In this document: positions 41,158-49,642 of the stretch, piece by piece
How positions within the stretch are numbered: position 1 is the first letter of the stretch
Layout of the letters: each line of letters opens with the position of its first letter
NCBI GenBank assembly: GCA_045660745.1
Contig: JAZREJ010000021.1
Span: 1 to 62,568, forward strand
Length of the DNA: 62,568 nt
Reading direction: 5' to 3'
From: RGIG6353 sp045660745
GTDB lineage: Bacteria; Bacillota; Clostridia; Oscillospirales; SIG627
Position numbers and translations under genes: made by a program
Notes under the pieces: generated by a model
Databases searched by the model: none
Told to the model about the DNA's origin: nothing
The model's input: only the letters and a program-made list of their open reading frames with translations

Positions 41158-42363
41158 ATGCGCTGCGGTATCATATCGGAATACAACCCGTTTCACAACG
41201 GGCACAAATACCAGACAGACTTTTTGAAAAGTAAATACCCGAATGCGGTGACGGTTGCGCTCATGAGCTCGAATTTCGTTCAGCGCGGGGAATGTGCTCT
41301 GTTTGACAAATATGCGCGCGCCGCGGCGGCGGTATCGGCGGGGGTCGACCTTGCGCTGTCCATTCCCTTTGTTTTTTCGGTGCTGTCTGCCGAGGGGTAT
41401 GCCGAGGCGGGAGTGAGGCTTGCCCACAAGCTCGGACTTGACGCCATTTCCTTCGGTGCCGAGTGCGATGAGTATGAAAAGCTTTTTTCCATTGCCGATT
41501 TTATGCTTTCCGAAGAATACAAGGGCTTGGTCGAGAGCATTTGTGCGAGCTCACCTTCCCTCTCGCTTGTCAGAGCGGGAGAGCGTGCGGTTCTTTCGGC
41601 ACTCGGCAAGGCGTGTGCTGTTGAGGTTTCCAAGCCCAACAACATTTTGGCGCTTGAATATATCAAGGCTATCAAAAGATACTCCCTTCCGCTTGACGTC
41701 ATTATTGTCAAAAGGGCGGGCGCGGGATACAAAAGCCTTGAGCTCTCCCCTTTTCCGTCGGCAATGCTGATACGGGAGAAGCTGTATTCGCAAGAGAGCA
41801 TAGAAGGACTTGTTCCCGATGAATGTTACGGGCTTTACAGAGAATACATTTCAAAAGGGGCGGCGTGTGACAGGGATAAATTTTTGTCACACATGCACTT
41901 TTCACTTTTGCAAAAGAGCGATGCTCTTCTTGACAAATGTGTGGGAAGCGTTGAGCTTGCAAGCCGAATAAGACGCGCGATTTTTGAGTCGGACAGCATT
42001 GACTCTGCCGCGTCACGGGCAGTATCCGCAAGATTTACGCGCGCACGAGTCATGAGGGCGCTGGTATCGGCACTTTTTGAAATACCTCACAACGCCTTTA
42101 TGCACAAGGCTCCCGCATATACTCAGCTTCTTGCATTTAAAGAAAGCGCAAGAGCGTATCTTGCCTCAAGGCGTCGGGAGAGCTTCCCGATAATCACAAA
42201 AAACGCGGATGCGTCGGTGTTTGAACAAGACATTGAATTTTCCGCGCAGTGGCGTGCCGAATGCATGGCGGACAGCTTCTTCGCACTTTCCTGTGCTGTA
42301 CCAAGACCCGCAAACAGCTTTATAAAGCAATCACCTTTTTTCATAAAAGAAAGAGATAAATAA
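41158..42363 (+). CDS. tmcAL: tRNA(Met) cytidine acetate ligase
   Basis: 401 residues of the HIGH-superfamily nucleotidyltransferase type. The N-terminal GIISEYNPFHNGHKYQ holds the HxGH nucleotide site; NFVQRGECALFDKYARA and KPNNILALEYIKAI are conserved in YlbM/TmcAL. It acetylates the wobble C34 of elongator tRNA-Met using acetate and ATP. ATG at 41158; a TTG three bases earlier is possible. Its stop overlaps the next start as TAATG. Confidence 0.92.
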   Translation: MRCGIISEYNPFHNGHKYQTDFLKSKYPNAVTVALMSSNFVQRGECALFDKYARAAAAVSAGVDLALSIPFVFSVLSAEGYAEAGVRLAHKLGLDAISFGAECDEYEKLFSIADFMLSEEYKGLVESICASSPSLSLVRAGERAVLSALGKACAVEVSKPNNILALEYIKAIKRYSLPLDVIIVKRAGAGYKSLELSPFPSAMLIREKLYSQESIEGLVPDECYGLYREYISKGAACDRDKFLSHMHFSLLQKSDALLDKCVGSVELASRIRRAIFESDSIDSAASRAVSARFTRARVMRALVSALFEIPHNAFMHKAPAYTQLLAFKESARAYLASRRRESFPIITKNADASVFEQDIEFSAQWRAECMADSFFALSCAVPRPANSFIKQSPFFIKERDK

Positions 42364-43565
42364 TGAAAACAAAAATACTTTTTATCGGAATAACCATGAA
42401 CTGTGCGGGAAGTGAAAAATCCTTCCTGTCATTTGTCAATACACTCGACCCCGAAAGATTCGAGGTGGACCTTGTGCTGGCGAAAAAGGAAGGGCTGTTT
42501 CTTGAGCAGATACCGAGCTTTGTGAACGTTATAGAAATGGAAAAATACGGCGAGCACTTTCTTCTTTCCGGCAAGAATGCCGTTTCCAACATTTTCAACA
42601 CGTTTATAAAGAAGAATCCGCTCACGGGATTTCGAGTGCTCCCCTATTTCTTAAAGCTTATCCTCTGCCCGAAATCACGCGAGTCCACAGCAACGAAAAT
42701 GTGGATATCTCTTATGAAGAAGATGCCGAGGATAGAAAAGAAATACGACGTTGCCGTTGCCTATTGGGGTGACAGAACGATGTTCTACATGATAGACCGC
42801 GTGAATGCCGACAAGAAGATAACCTGGCTTCATTTCGACTACTCCTTCCCCAAGCGCGACAACTCGATATACGAGCCGTATTTTAATAAATGCGACGCCA
42901 TTGTTAACGTATCGACAGCTGTTGACGATGCGCTGAAGCGTGAGATACCCGCGCTTTCGGATAAATGCCTTGTTATAGAAAACATAAACTCCACCGAGCT
43001 TATTGAAAAGATGGCGAAGACGGGAGATACCTTCAACGACGGATTTGACGGAAAGAGAATACTTACCGTCGGAAGAATCGCCGACCAAAAAGGGTATGAC
43101 TTCGCAATTCCCGCATTTGCACGTCTTTTGCGTGACGGTCACAATATCCGCTGGTACGTGCTCGGAGGCGGGGATGAGGATTACGTAAAATATATCAAGG
43201 ATATTACCGAAAAAGAAGGAGTTTCAAAGGATTTTGTTTTCCTTGGAACAACTCCGAATCCTTACAGATATCTTGCCGACTGCGACATATATGCTCAACC
43301 CTCACGTTATGAGGGCAAGCCGATATCTGTAGAGGAGGCAAAAATACTCAAAAAGCCCATCTTCGTGTGCAGATACCTCTCGGCAGACGAACAGCTTGAG
43401 GGCGGGGCGCTCGGAAAGATATCCGATATCGGTGAGGAGGGCGTTTACGAGGGACTTTCGGAAATGCTGAACGATACCGAAAAGACGGAAGGCTACGTCA
43501 AGGCGCTTTCCGAAAGGTGTTTTTCAAACGAGAATGAAATCGAAAAATTCTACGGGCTTATTTAA
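42363..43565 (+). CDS. GT4-type glycosyltransferase
   Basis: 400 residues, GT-B fold. N-terminal acceptor half starts KTKILFIGITMNCAGSEKSFLSFVN; the C-terminal half has KRILTVGRIADQKGYDFAI, WYVLGGGDE and the sugar-nucleotide site QPSRYEGKPISVEEAKIL, marking family 4 retaining enzymes. It should add a sugar to a surface glycan precursor on the cytoplasmic side. Translationally coupled to tmcAL (TAATG). Substrate unknown. Confidence 0.9.
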   Translation: MKTKILFIGITMNCAGSEKSFLSFVNTLDPERFEVDLVLAKKEGLFLEQIPSFVNVIEMEKYGEHFLLSGKNAVSNIFNTFIKKNPLTGFRVLPYFLKLILCPKSRESTATKMWISLMKKMPRIEKKYDVAVAYWGDRTMFYMIDRVNADKKITWLHFDYSFPKRDNSIYEPYFNKCDAIVNVSTAVDDALKREIPALSDKCLVIENINSTELIEKMAKTGDTFNDGFDGKRILTVGRIADQKGYDFAIPAFARLLRDGHNIRWYVLGGGDEDYVKYIKDITEKEGVSKDFVFLGTTPNPYRYLADCDIYAQPSRYEGKPISVEEAKILKKPIFVCRYLSADEQLEGGALGKISDIGEEGVYEGLSEMLNDTEKTEGYVKALSERCFSNENEIEKFYGLI

Positions 43566-43567
43566 TC

Positions 43568-44425
43568 ATGTTCGGATATATTAAAGTAAAAAAAGAAGAG
43601 CTTCTTTTAAAGGACTTCATGCTCTACAAGGCGGTATACTGCGGACTTTGCAAAAGGATAAAAAAGTTATCGTTTTTTATTCCCTTTTCATTAAGCTATG
43701 ATTTTGTATTTCTGGCTATCGTTCGCGATATGCTGGAGGGCGGAAGCATAACGGTTGAACGCGGAAGGTGTCCCTACAATCCCTTCAAGAAAAAGGCGTT
43801 CGTGTCATCTCACGGCATAGAGTATGCCTCCCTTGCATCCCTCACACTCATTCATAACAACATCGTTGACAAGAGACAGGACAAAGACCACAAGCTTCTT
43901 TCCCCGCTTTTATGGATTGCGGAAAAGTATCTTAAAAGAAAAATAAAAAAGCATTACAAGACCGACACTCTTCATAATATGGAAGAAAGGGTCAAGGCGA
44001 GTCTTTCAAACTTTTCGGAGCTTGAAAAGAATCACGCTGTGTGCGACGAGCTGGGGCAGGCTTTCGGAAAGGTGCTGGGGGAGGTTATGTCTGCGGGACT
44101 TGAAGAACCACACGCACGCATCGGATATGCCGTCGGAGAAGCGGTAGGCGCGTGGCTCTATCTTGCGGATGCGGTGGACGACTGTGAAAAGGACTCGAAG
44201 AAGCACCGTTTCAATCCGCTTCTTGAGGAATATGGGACGCCGAACGAGGTAAGAGCGCATTTTCGCGAAATTGACGTCACCTTTGCATCCCTTGCTCGGG
44301 ATGCACACCTTGCGCTTTCACTTGTATCGCACAAGGATTTCGGCAGAATTTCAGACAATATCCTGTCCGAGGGGCTCGGTGAAGAAGCATATAACATAAT
44401 GAATAACAAACGGAGGAAAAAATGA
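43568..44425 (+). CDS. DUF5685 family protein
   Basis: 285 residues, starting MFGYIKVKKEELLLKDFMLYKAVYCGLCKRIKK, a conserved beginning of DUF5685 with the CGLC motif. A mid-protein CPYNPFKKK and the helical C-terminal half (YLADAVDDCEKDSKKHRFNPL) complete the pattern. Asp-rich DAVDDCEKD is reminiscent of helical enzymes binding diphosphate and metal, but that is only a likeness. It overlaps the J-domain gene by ATGA. Function unknown. Confidence 0.8.
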   Translation: MFGYIKVKKEELLLKDFMLYKAVYCGLCKRIKKLSFFIPFSLSYDFVFLAIVRDMLEGGSITVERGRCPYNPFKKKAFVSSHGIEYASLASLTLIHNNIVDKRQDKDHKLLSPLLWIAEKYLKRKIKKHYKTDTLHNMEERVKASLSNFSELEKNHAVCDELGQAFGKVLGEVMSAGLEEPHARIGYAVGEAVGAWLYLADAVDDCEKDSKKHRFNPLLEEYGTPNEVRAHFREIDVTFASLARDAHLALSLVSHKDFGRISDNILSEGLGEEAYNIMNNKRRKK

Positions 44426-45018
44426 CAGATCCATATAAGGTACTCGGGGTTCCCTCAAGCGCAAGCGACGATGAAGTCAAGAAGGCTTACCGCGAGCTTG
44501 CGAAAAAGTATCACCCCGACAATTACGTAAACAACCCTCTCAAGGACCTTGCTGACGAAAAAATGAAGGAGATAAACGAAGCCTACGACCAGATAATGAA
44601 CGAGCGCCAGAACGGCACCTCGGGCAGCTCGTCGGGCGCGTCTTATCAGTATCAGGGAAGCACAGCATTCGCTGCAGTGCGCCAGAAGATCGCTTCGGGC
44701 GACTATAACGGTGCTGAAATGATGCTTGATTCCTCGTCAAACAGGAATGCAGAGTGGTATTATCTCAAGGGCTGTGTTTTTGCGGGGCGCAGATATTATT
44801 CACAGGCGAGAGCATATATTGAGAGAGCGTGTGCCATGGATCCGCAGAATGCGGAATATCGCACCGCCTATAACAATCTCATGGGAAGCCAGGCTCAGTA
44901 CGGAGGATTCAACACCCAACGCTCGGGCGACTGCGATGCTTGCGATATGTGTTCGGCACTTATGTGCGCGGACTGTATGTGTGAGTGCTGCGGCGGCGAC
45001 CTCATAAGGTGCTGCTAA
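44422..45018 (+). CDS. J-domain protein with cysteine-rich tail
   Basis: 198 residues. The J domain covers residues 1-65 with DPYKVLGVPSSASDDEVKKAYRELAKKYHPDN; HPD is intact, so it can stimulate an Hsp70. After a Ser/Gly linker comes a TPR-like helical region (AEWYYLKGCVFAGRRYYSQARAYIERA), and the protein ends in a tail with ten or more cysteines (CDACDMCSALMCADCMCECCGG) able to bind metal clusters. There is no DnaJ Gly/Phe or zinc-finger region, so it is not DnaJ itself. Overlaps both neighbours, hence one operon. Confidence 0.88.
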   Translation: MTDPYKVLGVPSSASDDEVKKAYRELAKKYHPDNYVNNPLKDLADEKMKEINEAYDQIMNERQNGTSGSSSGASYQYQGSTAFAAVRQKIASGDYNGAEMMLDSSSNRNAEWYYLKGCVFAGRRYYSQARAYIERACAMDPQNAEYRTAYNNLMGSQAQYGGFNTQRSGDCDACDMCSALMCADCMCECCGGDLIRCC

Positions 45019-45539
45019 TGGCTAGGCGCAAAAAAACGCACTCGGTCGCATTCTCGGGAATCGCAAGCGCCATGTGCGTTCTGCTTCTGTATTTCGGCTC
45101 TGTAATCGACGTTCTCGATTATACCGTCTCTGCTTTTTGCGGAGTAATAATTACGGTAGTCATGGTGGAATTCGGAAAAAGTGCAGCTCTCGGAGTCTAC
45201 GTTTCTTCATCCGTCCTTGCACTTCTTTTGCTTCCGTCAAAGTTTTCGGCACTTCTGTTTATCATGTTTTGCGGCTGGTATTCTTTTATCAAGAAAATAC
45301 TTGAACGCCTCACTCCCGTTGTTTCATGGACAGCGAAGATGTGCATCTTTAACGCGGTGCTCGTTGCCATTTACTTTGTAACGCTTAAGGTACTGCTTAT
45401 AGAAGGGGTTGGAACGCTTACCGCCGTCGGAGTATTTGTGCTTTCAAACTTCGTGTTTATAGTATACGACAATCTGCTCACTAAGATAATCTTTATTTAT
45501 CTTTCGTCATGGAGACAGAAATTTACGTTTTTAAAATAA
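45018..45539 (+). CDS. Polytopic membrane protein
   Basis: 173 residues, five hydrophobic segments, positively charged N-terminus (MARRKKTHSVAF). The start at 45018 overlaps the stop of the J-domain gene (TAATG). The sequence recalls small ECF-type or DUF2232-like membrane proteins, but I see no firm family signature. A terminator follows at 45553-45583. Confidence 0.65.
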   Translation: MARRKKTHSVAFSGIASAMCVLLLYFGSVIDVLDYTVSAFCGVIITVVMVEFGKSAALGVYVSSSVLALLLLPSKFSALLFIMFCGWYSFIKKILERLTPVVSWTAKMCIFNAVLVAIYFVTLKVLLIEGVGTLTAVGVFVLSNFVFIVYDNLLTKIIFIYLSSWRQKFTFLK

Positions 45540-45552
45540 AGTTAAAAAAGCG

Positions 45553-45583
45553 GGGCTGCGGCATTTATTTTGCCACAGCCCAT
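45553..45583. terminator. Terminator between the membrane protein and pfkA
   Basis: GGGGCTGCGGCA / TGCCACAGCCC with an intervening AT loop, serving the two convergent genes. It is followed by ATATTTGTTT on the plus strand. Confidence 0.75.
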
Positions 45584-45589
45584 ATTTGT

Positions 45590-46654
45590 TTATTTCGACA
45601 CTATATCGTTAATCTTATATATTTCAAGGAATGCTGCGCGACGGCGCTCAGCCATGCTCTGCATACGAGCAAGGGTTGCCGTGGGAATTGCCGCTATCTG
45701 TTCTTCGGTGAACTTACCCTTGTAGAACTTATCAAAGTCAAGAGCAAAGGAGATATCCATGGAGTCAACAACTCCGTTGTGCTCGCAGATAACAAGGTTT
45801 GATTTACCCTCGTAAAGAAGGTCTACCGCCTTGTGAGCCATGATGGTTGCGGTCATTCTGTCGCGATGAGTGGGAGAGCCTCCGCGCTGAACGTGAGCAA
45901 GGCGCGCATAACGGGTCTCGATGCCTGTCGCCTTTTCAATTCTCTCGGCAAGCCCTTCTGTGAAGCCCTTGCCCATATTTTCGGAAACCATAACGATGAA
46001 GTTTCTCTTCTTTGCGCGCTTGGATTCGAGCATCTTTTCCACGAGCTTTTCTTCGTCAAAGGGAATCTCCTTTGTGATGATAGCGGTAGCACCAACCGAT
46101 ACGCCTGCGTAAAGTGCGAGATAACCCGCGCCGTTACCCATAACCTCTACAACGTCACAGCGTGCGTGAGATTCACAGGTGTCGCGAAGTCTGTCAACCA
46201 TCTGTACAACGGTGTTAAGCGCTGTGTCAAAGCCGATGGTGTACTCGGTGCTGGAAATATCATTATCAATGGTACAGGGGATACCTATACAGGGGATGCC
46301 TCTGTCGGTGAGGTCACGGGCACCGCGGAAGGTTCCGTCGCCTCCGAGTGCGATGATTCCGTCAATCTCGTTCTCACGGCATGTGTTAACAGCCTTCTTC
46401 ATCCCCTCTTCTGTTGTAAACTCTATACATCTGTCAGAATAAAGCGCTGTACCGCCGATATTTATAATATTGGAAACGTCGCGGTCTCCGAGAAGCTTCA
46501 TATCGTTTTCAATAAGCCCCTTATATCCGCAACGAATACCCATAGCCTGTGCACCGCCGGCAAGTATAGAGCGGGTGATGGCTCTGTAGCAAGGATTCAT
46601 ACCGGGTGCGTCGCCGCCCGAAGTAAGTATTCCTATTCTTCTGAATTTTTTCAT
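45590..46654 (-). CDS. pfkA: ATP-dependent 6-phosphofructokinase
   Basis: 354 residues. ILTSGGDAPGMN binds ATP; GGDGT at 104-108 has glycine where pyrophosphate-dependent enzymes have aspartate, so ATP is the expected donor. The catalytic Asp130 lies in PCTIDND, with Cys in place of the usual Gly of PGTIDND, as in several clostridial enzymes. EVMGNGAGYLAL and RLAHVQRGGSPTHRDR complete the active site. ATG follows CGGAGGAAC. Confidence 0.95.
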   Translation of the reverse strand: MKKFRRIGILTSGGDAPGMNPCYRAITRSILAGGAQAMGIRCGYKGLIENDMKLLGDRDVSNIINIGGTALYSDRCIEFTTEEGMKKAVNTCRENEIDGIIALGGDGTFRGARDLTDRGIPCIGIPCTIDNDISSTEYTIGFDTALNTVVQMVDRLRDTCESHARCDVVEVMGNGAGYLALYAGVSVGATAIITKEIPFDEEKLVEKMLESKRAKKRNFIVMVSENMGKGFTEGLAERIEKATGIETRYARLAHVQRGGSPTHRDRMTATIMAHKAVDLLYEGKSNLVICEHNGVVDSMDISFALDFDKFYKGKFTEEQIAAIPTATLARMQSMAERRRAAFLEIYKINDIVSK

Positions 46655-46703
46655 TTTGTTCCTCCGTAATACATGGAAATAACTTTAAATATTAATTGTA
46701 TCT

Positions 46704-46732
46704 ATTGTATACTTTTTGTTATAATATGTCAA
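46704..46732 (-). promoter_or_regulatory. Promoter of pfkA
   Basis: TTGACA (46727-46732), 17 bases, TACAAT (46704-46709) on the minus strand. Confidence 0.85.
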
Positions 46733-46755
46733 GAGAAAGTTAATTTTTTAACACA

Positions 46756-46784
46756 TTGACATGCAATTTTCTTTGTGATATAAT
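46756..46784 (+). promoter_or_regulatory. Promoter of the MBL hydrolase gene
   Basis: TTGACA (46756-46761), 17 bases, TATAAT (46779-46784): a perfect consensus, divergent from the pfkA promoter 24 bases away. Confidence 0.9.
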
Positions 46785-46811
46785 CATTTTAATGAAAGGA
46801 TGTGTTATTTT

Positions 46812-47432
46812 TTGAAAATTATCACACTTGTGCTCGGCAATTTTGCCGTAAACACTTATATAGTACACAGAGAAAACTCTCGTGAATGCGTTATAATAGA
46901 CCCGGGGCACGGTTTTTCCGAAATAGAAGCGCTCTTGAATGAACGCATGCTTTGCCCCAAGGCAATACTTCTCACGCACTCACACTTTGACCACACGGGT
47001 TCACTTGAAAAAGCTCGTGAGCACTACGGATGTCCGATATACTTATCCGAGGATGACACAGAAATGCTCGGGGACCCTGAAAAGAATCTGTCGAGAATAT
47101 TCTGCGATGAGCCGATAGCGGTAACGGATGCCGAAAACACACTTCGTGACGGTGATGTATTTAGCGTTGCGGGGCTCACGTTCGAGGTGCTTCACACACC
47201 GGGGCACGTTAAAGGATGTGTATGCTATAAGTGTGAGGATGTCATTTTTACGGGCGACACGCTTTTTGACGGGTGCTGCGGACGGTGTGACCTTTGGAGC
47301 AGTGACGAGGATGCGATGAGAGAGTCTCTTGAAAAAATATTCTCATTAAAAGAAAATCTTGCCGTTTACCCCGGTCACGGAAGCTCTACAACACTTGACC
47401 TGCAACGGACACTGTACAAATATTTTATCTGA
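46812..47432 (+). CDS. MBL-fold hydrolase (glyoxalase II-like)
   Basis: 206 residues. Metal site THSHFDHTG (HxHxDH), then LHTPGHVKGCVCY, FTGDTLFDGCCGRCDLW and YPGHGSSTT, all as in the single-domain YqgX/GloB-like group that hydrolyses thioesters. The TTG at 46812 gives MKIITLVLGNFAVNTYIV, the standard family beginning; the ATG at 46800 is part of the ribosome site itself. Exact substrate unknown. Confidence 0.88.
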   Translation: MKIITLVLGNFAVNTYIVHRENSRECVIIDPGHGFSEIEALLNERMLCPKAILLTHSHFDHTGSLEKAREHYGCPIYLSEDDTEMLGDPEKNLSRIFCDEPIAVTDAENTLRDGDVFSVAGLTFEVLHTPGHVKGCVCYKCEDVIFTGDTLFDGCCGRCDLWSSDEDAMRESLEKIFSLKENLAVYPGHGSSTTLDLQRTLYKYFI

Positions 47433-47435
47433 GCC

Positions 47436-47461
47436 ATCCGCCTTGTTTTTGCAAGGCGGAT
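47436..47461 (+). terminator. Terminator of the MBL hydrolase gene
   Basis: ATCCGCCTTG / CAAGGCGGAT around TTTTTG, then ATTTTA, four bases after the stop codon. Confidence 0.8.
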
Positions 47462-47491
47462 ATTTTACCGTCACTTTTAGAGAAGCGCTTA

Positions 47492-47520
47492 TTGATATTT
47501 TGTTTCTTTTGTGTTACAAT
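47492..47520 (+). promoter_or_regulatory. Promoter of the O-antigen ligase-like gene
   Basis: TTGATA (47492-47497), 17 bases, TACAAT (47515-47520). Confidence 0.75.
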
Positions 47521-47541
47521 AGGCAAAACGGAGGTGAAGAA

Positions 47542-48831
47542 ATGAAAAGACTTACAAGCTTATATCTTTATTTTTTGATAGGCTTCTTCCCTCTCGTATT
47601 CTCCGCCGACGGCTTTTCAAACATCTTTGCCACAAAGCGTTTTTTCTTTTTCGCCGTCACGGGGATATATCTTATTCTGATATTCATTCTTTGTATAGTA
47701 TACCGCAAAATGCCATATCTTAACACAGCCTGCGTTTTTGCGATATTATATCTTGCACTAAGCGCACTGTCGGCTTTACTCTCACAAAGCTTTCCGAAAA
47801 CCGTTTTGGGAACAAGCCGCTACGAGGGACTTTTCACACTGTTTTTATACGTTGCGCTTTTCATCTGTGTTTCTGCGTTCGGAAGCATTACCGCAGGGCA
47901 TATATACACACTCATCGGCTCGTCGACGGTGTTTGGCACTGTATGTCTGCTTCAGCTTCAAGGTCTTAACCCTTTCGGACTCTACCCCGAGGGCTACAAT
48001 TTTTTCGACGGCGGAGTTCGTTATTCGGGAAGCTATCTCGGCACTATAGGAAATGCGGATTTTGTGGGTGCGTATTTGTGTATTGTGATTCCGATACTCT
48101 TTTATGTTTTGTGCTTCTCGCGCATAAAATTCAAAGCAGTCGCATTGATACCTCTTGCGCTTCTTCTGTACACTGTTTCAAAAATGTCTGTAATGGCGGC
48201 GCTTGTGGGACTGACCGTGGGTGCGCTATTCGCGATTCCCGACCTTCTGAAATTTAGGAAAAGGTCGGTGTTAGTATATGCACTTATCGTGGCGTCATGT
48301 GCGACTGTTGCGGCAGTGTATTTAAGAGAGCGTGACGTGGGAAACGGCTTTCTCCATGAGATACATGAGATATTAAATGGACGCATTTCGCCCGAATTCG
48401 GGTCAAACCGTATCAGAATATGGAATAACGTTATATCAGTGCTTCCCGAAGCCCCCATCCTCGGAAAAGGCCCCGACACCATGATTCTTGAGGGCTTTGA
48501 GAAATTTTCCACCTTCTACCCCGCACTTAACAAAACGCTTACCTCAACCATTGACGTGGCGCACAACGAATACCTGAACGTCTTGTACCACCAAGGAATA
48601 TTGGGACTCTTGGCGTTCCTTGCAACAATTGCCGTATCCTTGAAAAACGTGTTCTTTTCCGACTCTCACACAAGCTCTGCGCTTTGCATCTGTCTTATCT
48701 CGTATCTTGCGCAAGCGTTTTTCGGTATAAGTATTTGCTTGGTATCCCCGTTTTTCTGGGTCGTACTCGCCCTTGCATCACAAAAAGCCTCCGATATCGG
48801 AGGCTTTTATTCATTTAAACATTTTTCTTAA
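47542..48831 (+). CDS. O-antigen ligase/Wzy-like membrane protein
   Basis: 429 residues with about eleven transmembrane helices. A long extracytoplasmic loop (GNGFLHEIHEILNGRISPEFGSNRIRIWNN to DVAHNEYLNVLYHQGILGLLAF) carries the HNEYLN motif of the Wzy_C/O-antigen ligase superfamily. Such enzymes transfer or polymerise glycans on lipid carriers outside the membrane. ATG after GGAGGTGAAGAA. Its last codons run through a perfect 26-bp palindrome that also acts as terminator, and its end overlaps the convergent gene by 21 bases. Confidence 0.85.
   Translation: MKRLTSLYLYFLIGFFPLVFSADGFSNIFATKRFFFFAVTGIYLILIFILCIVYRKMPYLNTACVFAILYLALSALSALLSQSFPKTVLGTSRYEGLFTLFLYVALFICVSAFGSITAGHIYTLIGSSTVFGTVCLLQLQGLNPFGLYPEGYNFFDGGVRYSGSYLGTIGNADFVGAYLCIVIPILFYVLCFSRIKFKAVALIPLALLLYTVSKMSVMAALVGLTVGALFAIPDLLKFRKRSVLVYALIVASCATVAAVYLRERDVGNGFLHEIHEILNGRISPEFGSNRIRIWNNVISVLPEAPILGKGPDTMILEGFEKFSTFYPALNKTLTSTIDVAHNEYLNVLYHQGILGLLAFLATIAVSLKNVFFSDSHTSSALCICLISYLAQAFFGISICLVSPFFWVVLALASQKASDIGGFYSFKHFS
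48783..48808. terminator. Bidirectional terminator inside a coding end
   Basis: AAAAGCCTCCGATATCGGAGGCTTTT is a perfect palindrome with A and T runs at its ends. It lies within the last 17 codons of the plus-strand gene and just past the stop of the minus-strand gene. Confidence 0.85.
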
Positions 48832-49497
48832 ATTCAGTCCGTCGCGGAAGGTGAAAACTCGGTTAATAAGCTTGCTGATACGTCCGATGAGAAAACCGTT
48901 TACAAGCGCACAGAACACGGTTCCAAGCTTTACTCCCTCAAACTCCCAGAGTCCGAAAAACGAGAAGGACATGACAACTCCAATAAGACAGCTGCAGCAA
49001 TCGTATGCCGTTTTGACAACGCTTATGCTCTTACCGTATCTTTCCGCTGTCTCCTTGACAAAAAGCTCATACGCTTCGGGTGCAATGTAGGTGTGAAAGA
49101 GGAGTGCGACTCCTGTCGAACAGAGCACCATTCCGAGAAAATAATATATCCACCTCAAAAGGTCTGTAGATGCGGGCACGAATGAAACTGCCCATATGCA
49201 CGCATCAAGCACAAGCCCGTAGATGACAGCGGTAACAAAGGAGAAAAGATAGCCTTTTTTAAAGCGCTTAACGGCTATTACCGTCAGTATTATCAAAACT
49301 CCTTGAAAAAGATATTCGGACATACCGAAGGTAAACCACGGCAAAAATTCGGACACCTTAAGATGTATTATGTAGGCGGGTGCGACCACCATTGACATAC
49401 CGAAATCCGCCTGCTCCATAAGAGAGGTGCCGATTGCCAAAATTATAATGCCAAACACCCATGCAAGTTCTGAGTAAAATACTTTTTTCGTTTCCAT
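48811..49497 (-). CDS. DUF6198/YczE-like membrane protein
   Basis: 228 residues, five to six hydrophobic helices. ELAWVFGIIILAIGTSLMEQADFGMSMVVAPAYIIHLK at the N-terminus and TFGMSEYLFQGVLIILTVI match the YczE/YitT/DUF6198 group; GLVLDACIW and FVKETAERYGKSISVVKTAYD follow. Function unknown; perhaps small-molecule transport. ATG follows CGGAGGATC. Confidence 0.8.
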   Translation of the reverse strand: METKKVFYSELAWVFGIIILAIGTSLMEQADFGMSMVVAPAYIIHLKVSEFLPWFTFGMSEYLFQGVLIILTVIAVKRFKKGYLFSFVTAVIYGLVLDACIWAVSFVPASTDLLRWIYYFLGMVLCSTGVALLFHTYIAPEAYELFVKETAERYGKSISVVKTAYDCCSCLIGVVMSFSFFGLWEFEGVKLGTVFCALVNGFLIGRISKLINRVFTFRDGLNLRKMFK

Positions 49498-49507
49498 ATG
49501 ATCCTCC

Positions 49508-49570
49508 GGCTTAACGTATTACAAGGGGATGTAACGACAACAGGGGCGAAAAATTTCCTCTGATGGCTAC
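49508..49570 (-). repeat. Interspersed ~60-bp core repeat, copy C
   Basis: Reverse orientation relative to copies A and B; contains TATTACAAGGGGATGTAACG and CAACAGGGGCGAAAAATTT. It lies in the upstream region of the DUF6198 gene and must be transcribed or crossed by its promoter. Confidence 0.7.
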
Positions 49571-49642
49571 ATTAAACCGTTTGATACAGAAACGGGAAAA
49601 GATGACTTTTAGATTCTATCACAAAAAATCCGAAAAGTAAAG

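Noticed and set aside
45833..46669. 278-codon open frame antisense to pfkA
   Set aside because: Entirely inside the phosphofructokinase gene on the other strand.
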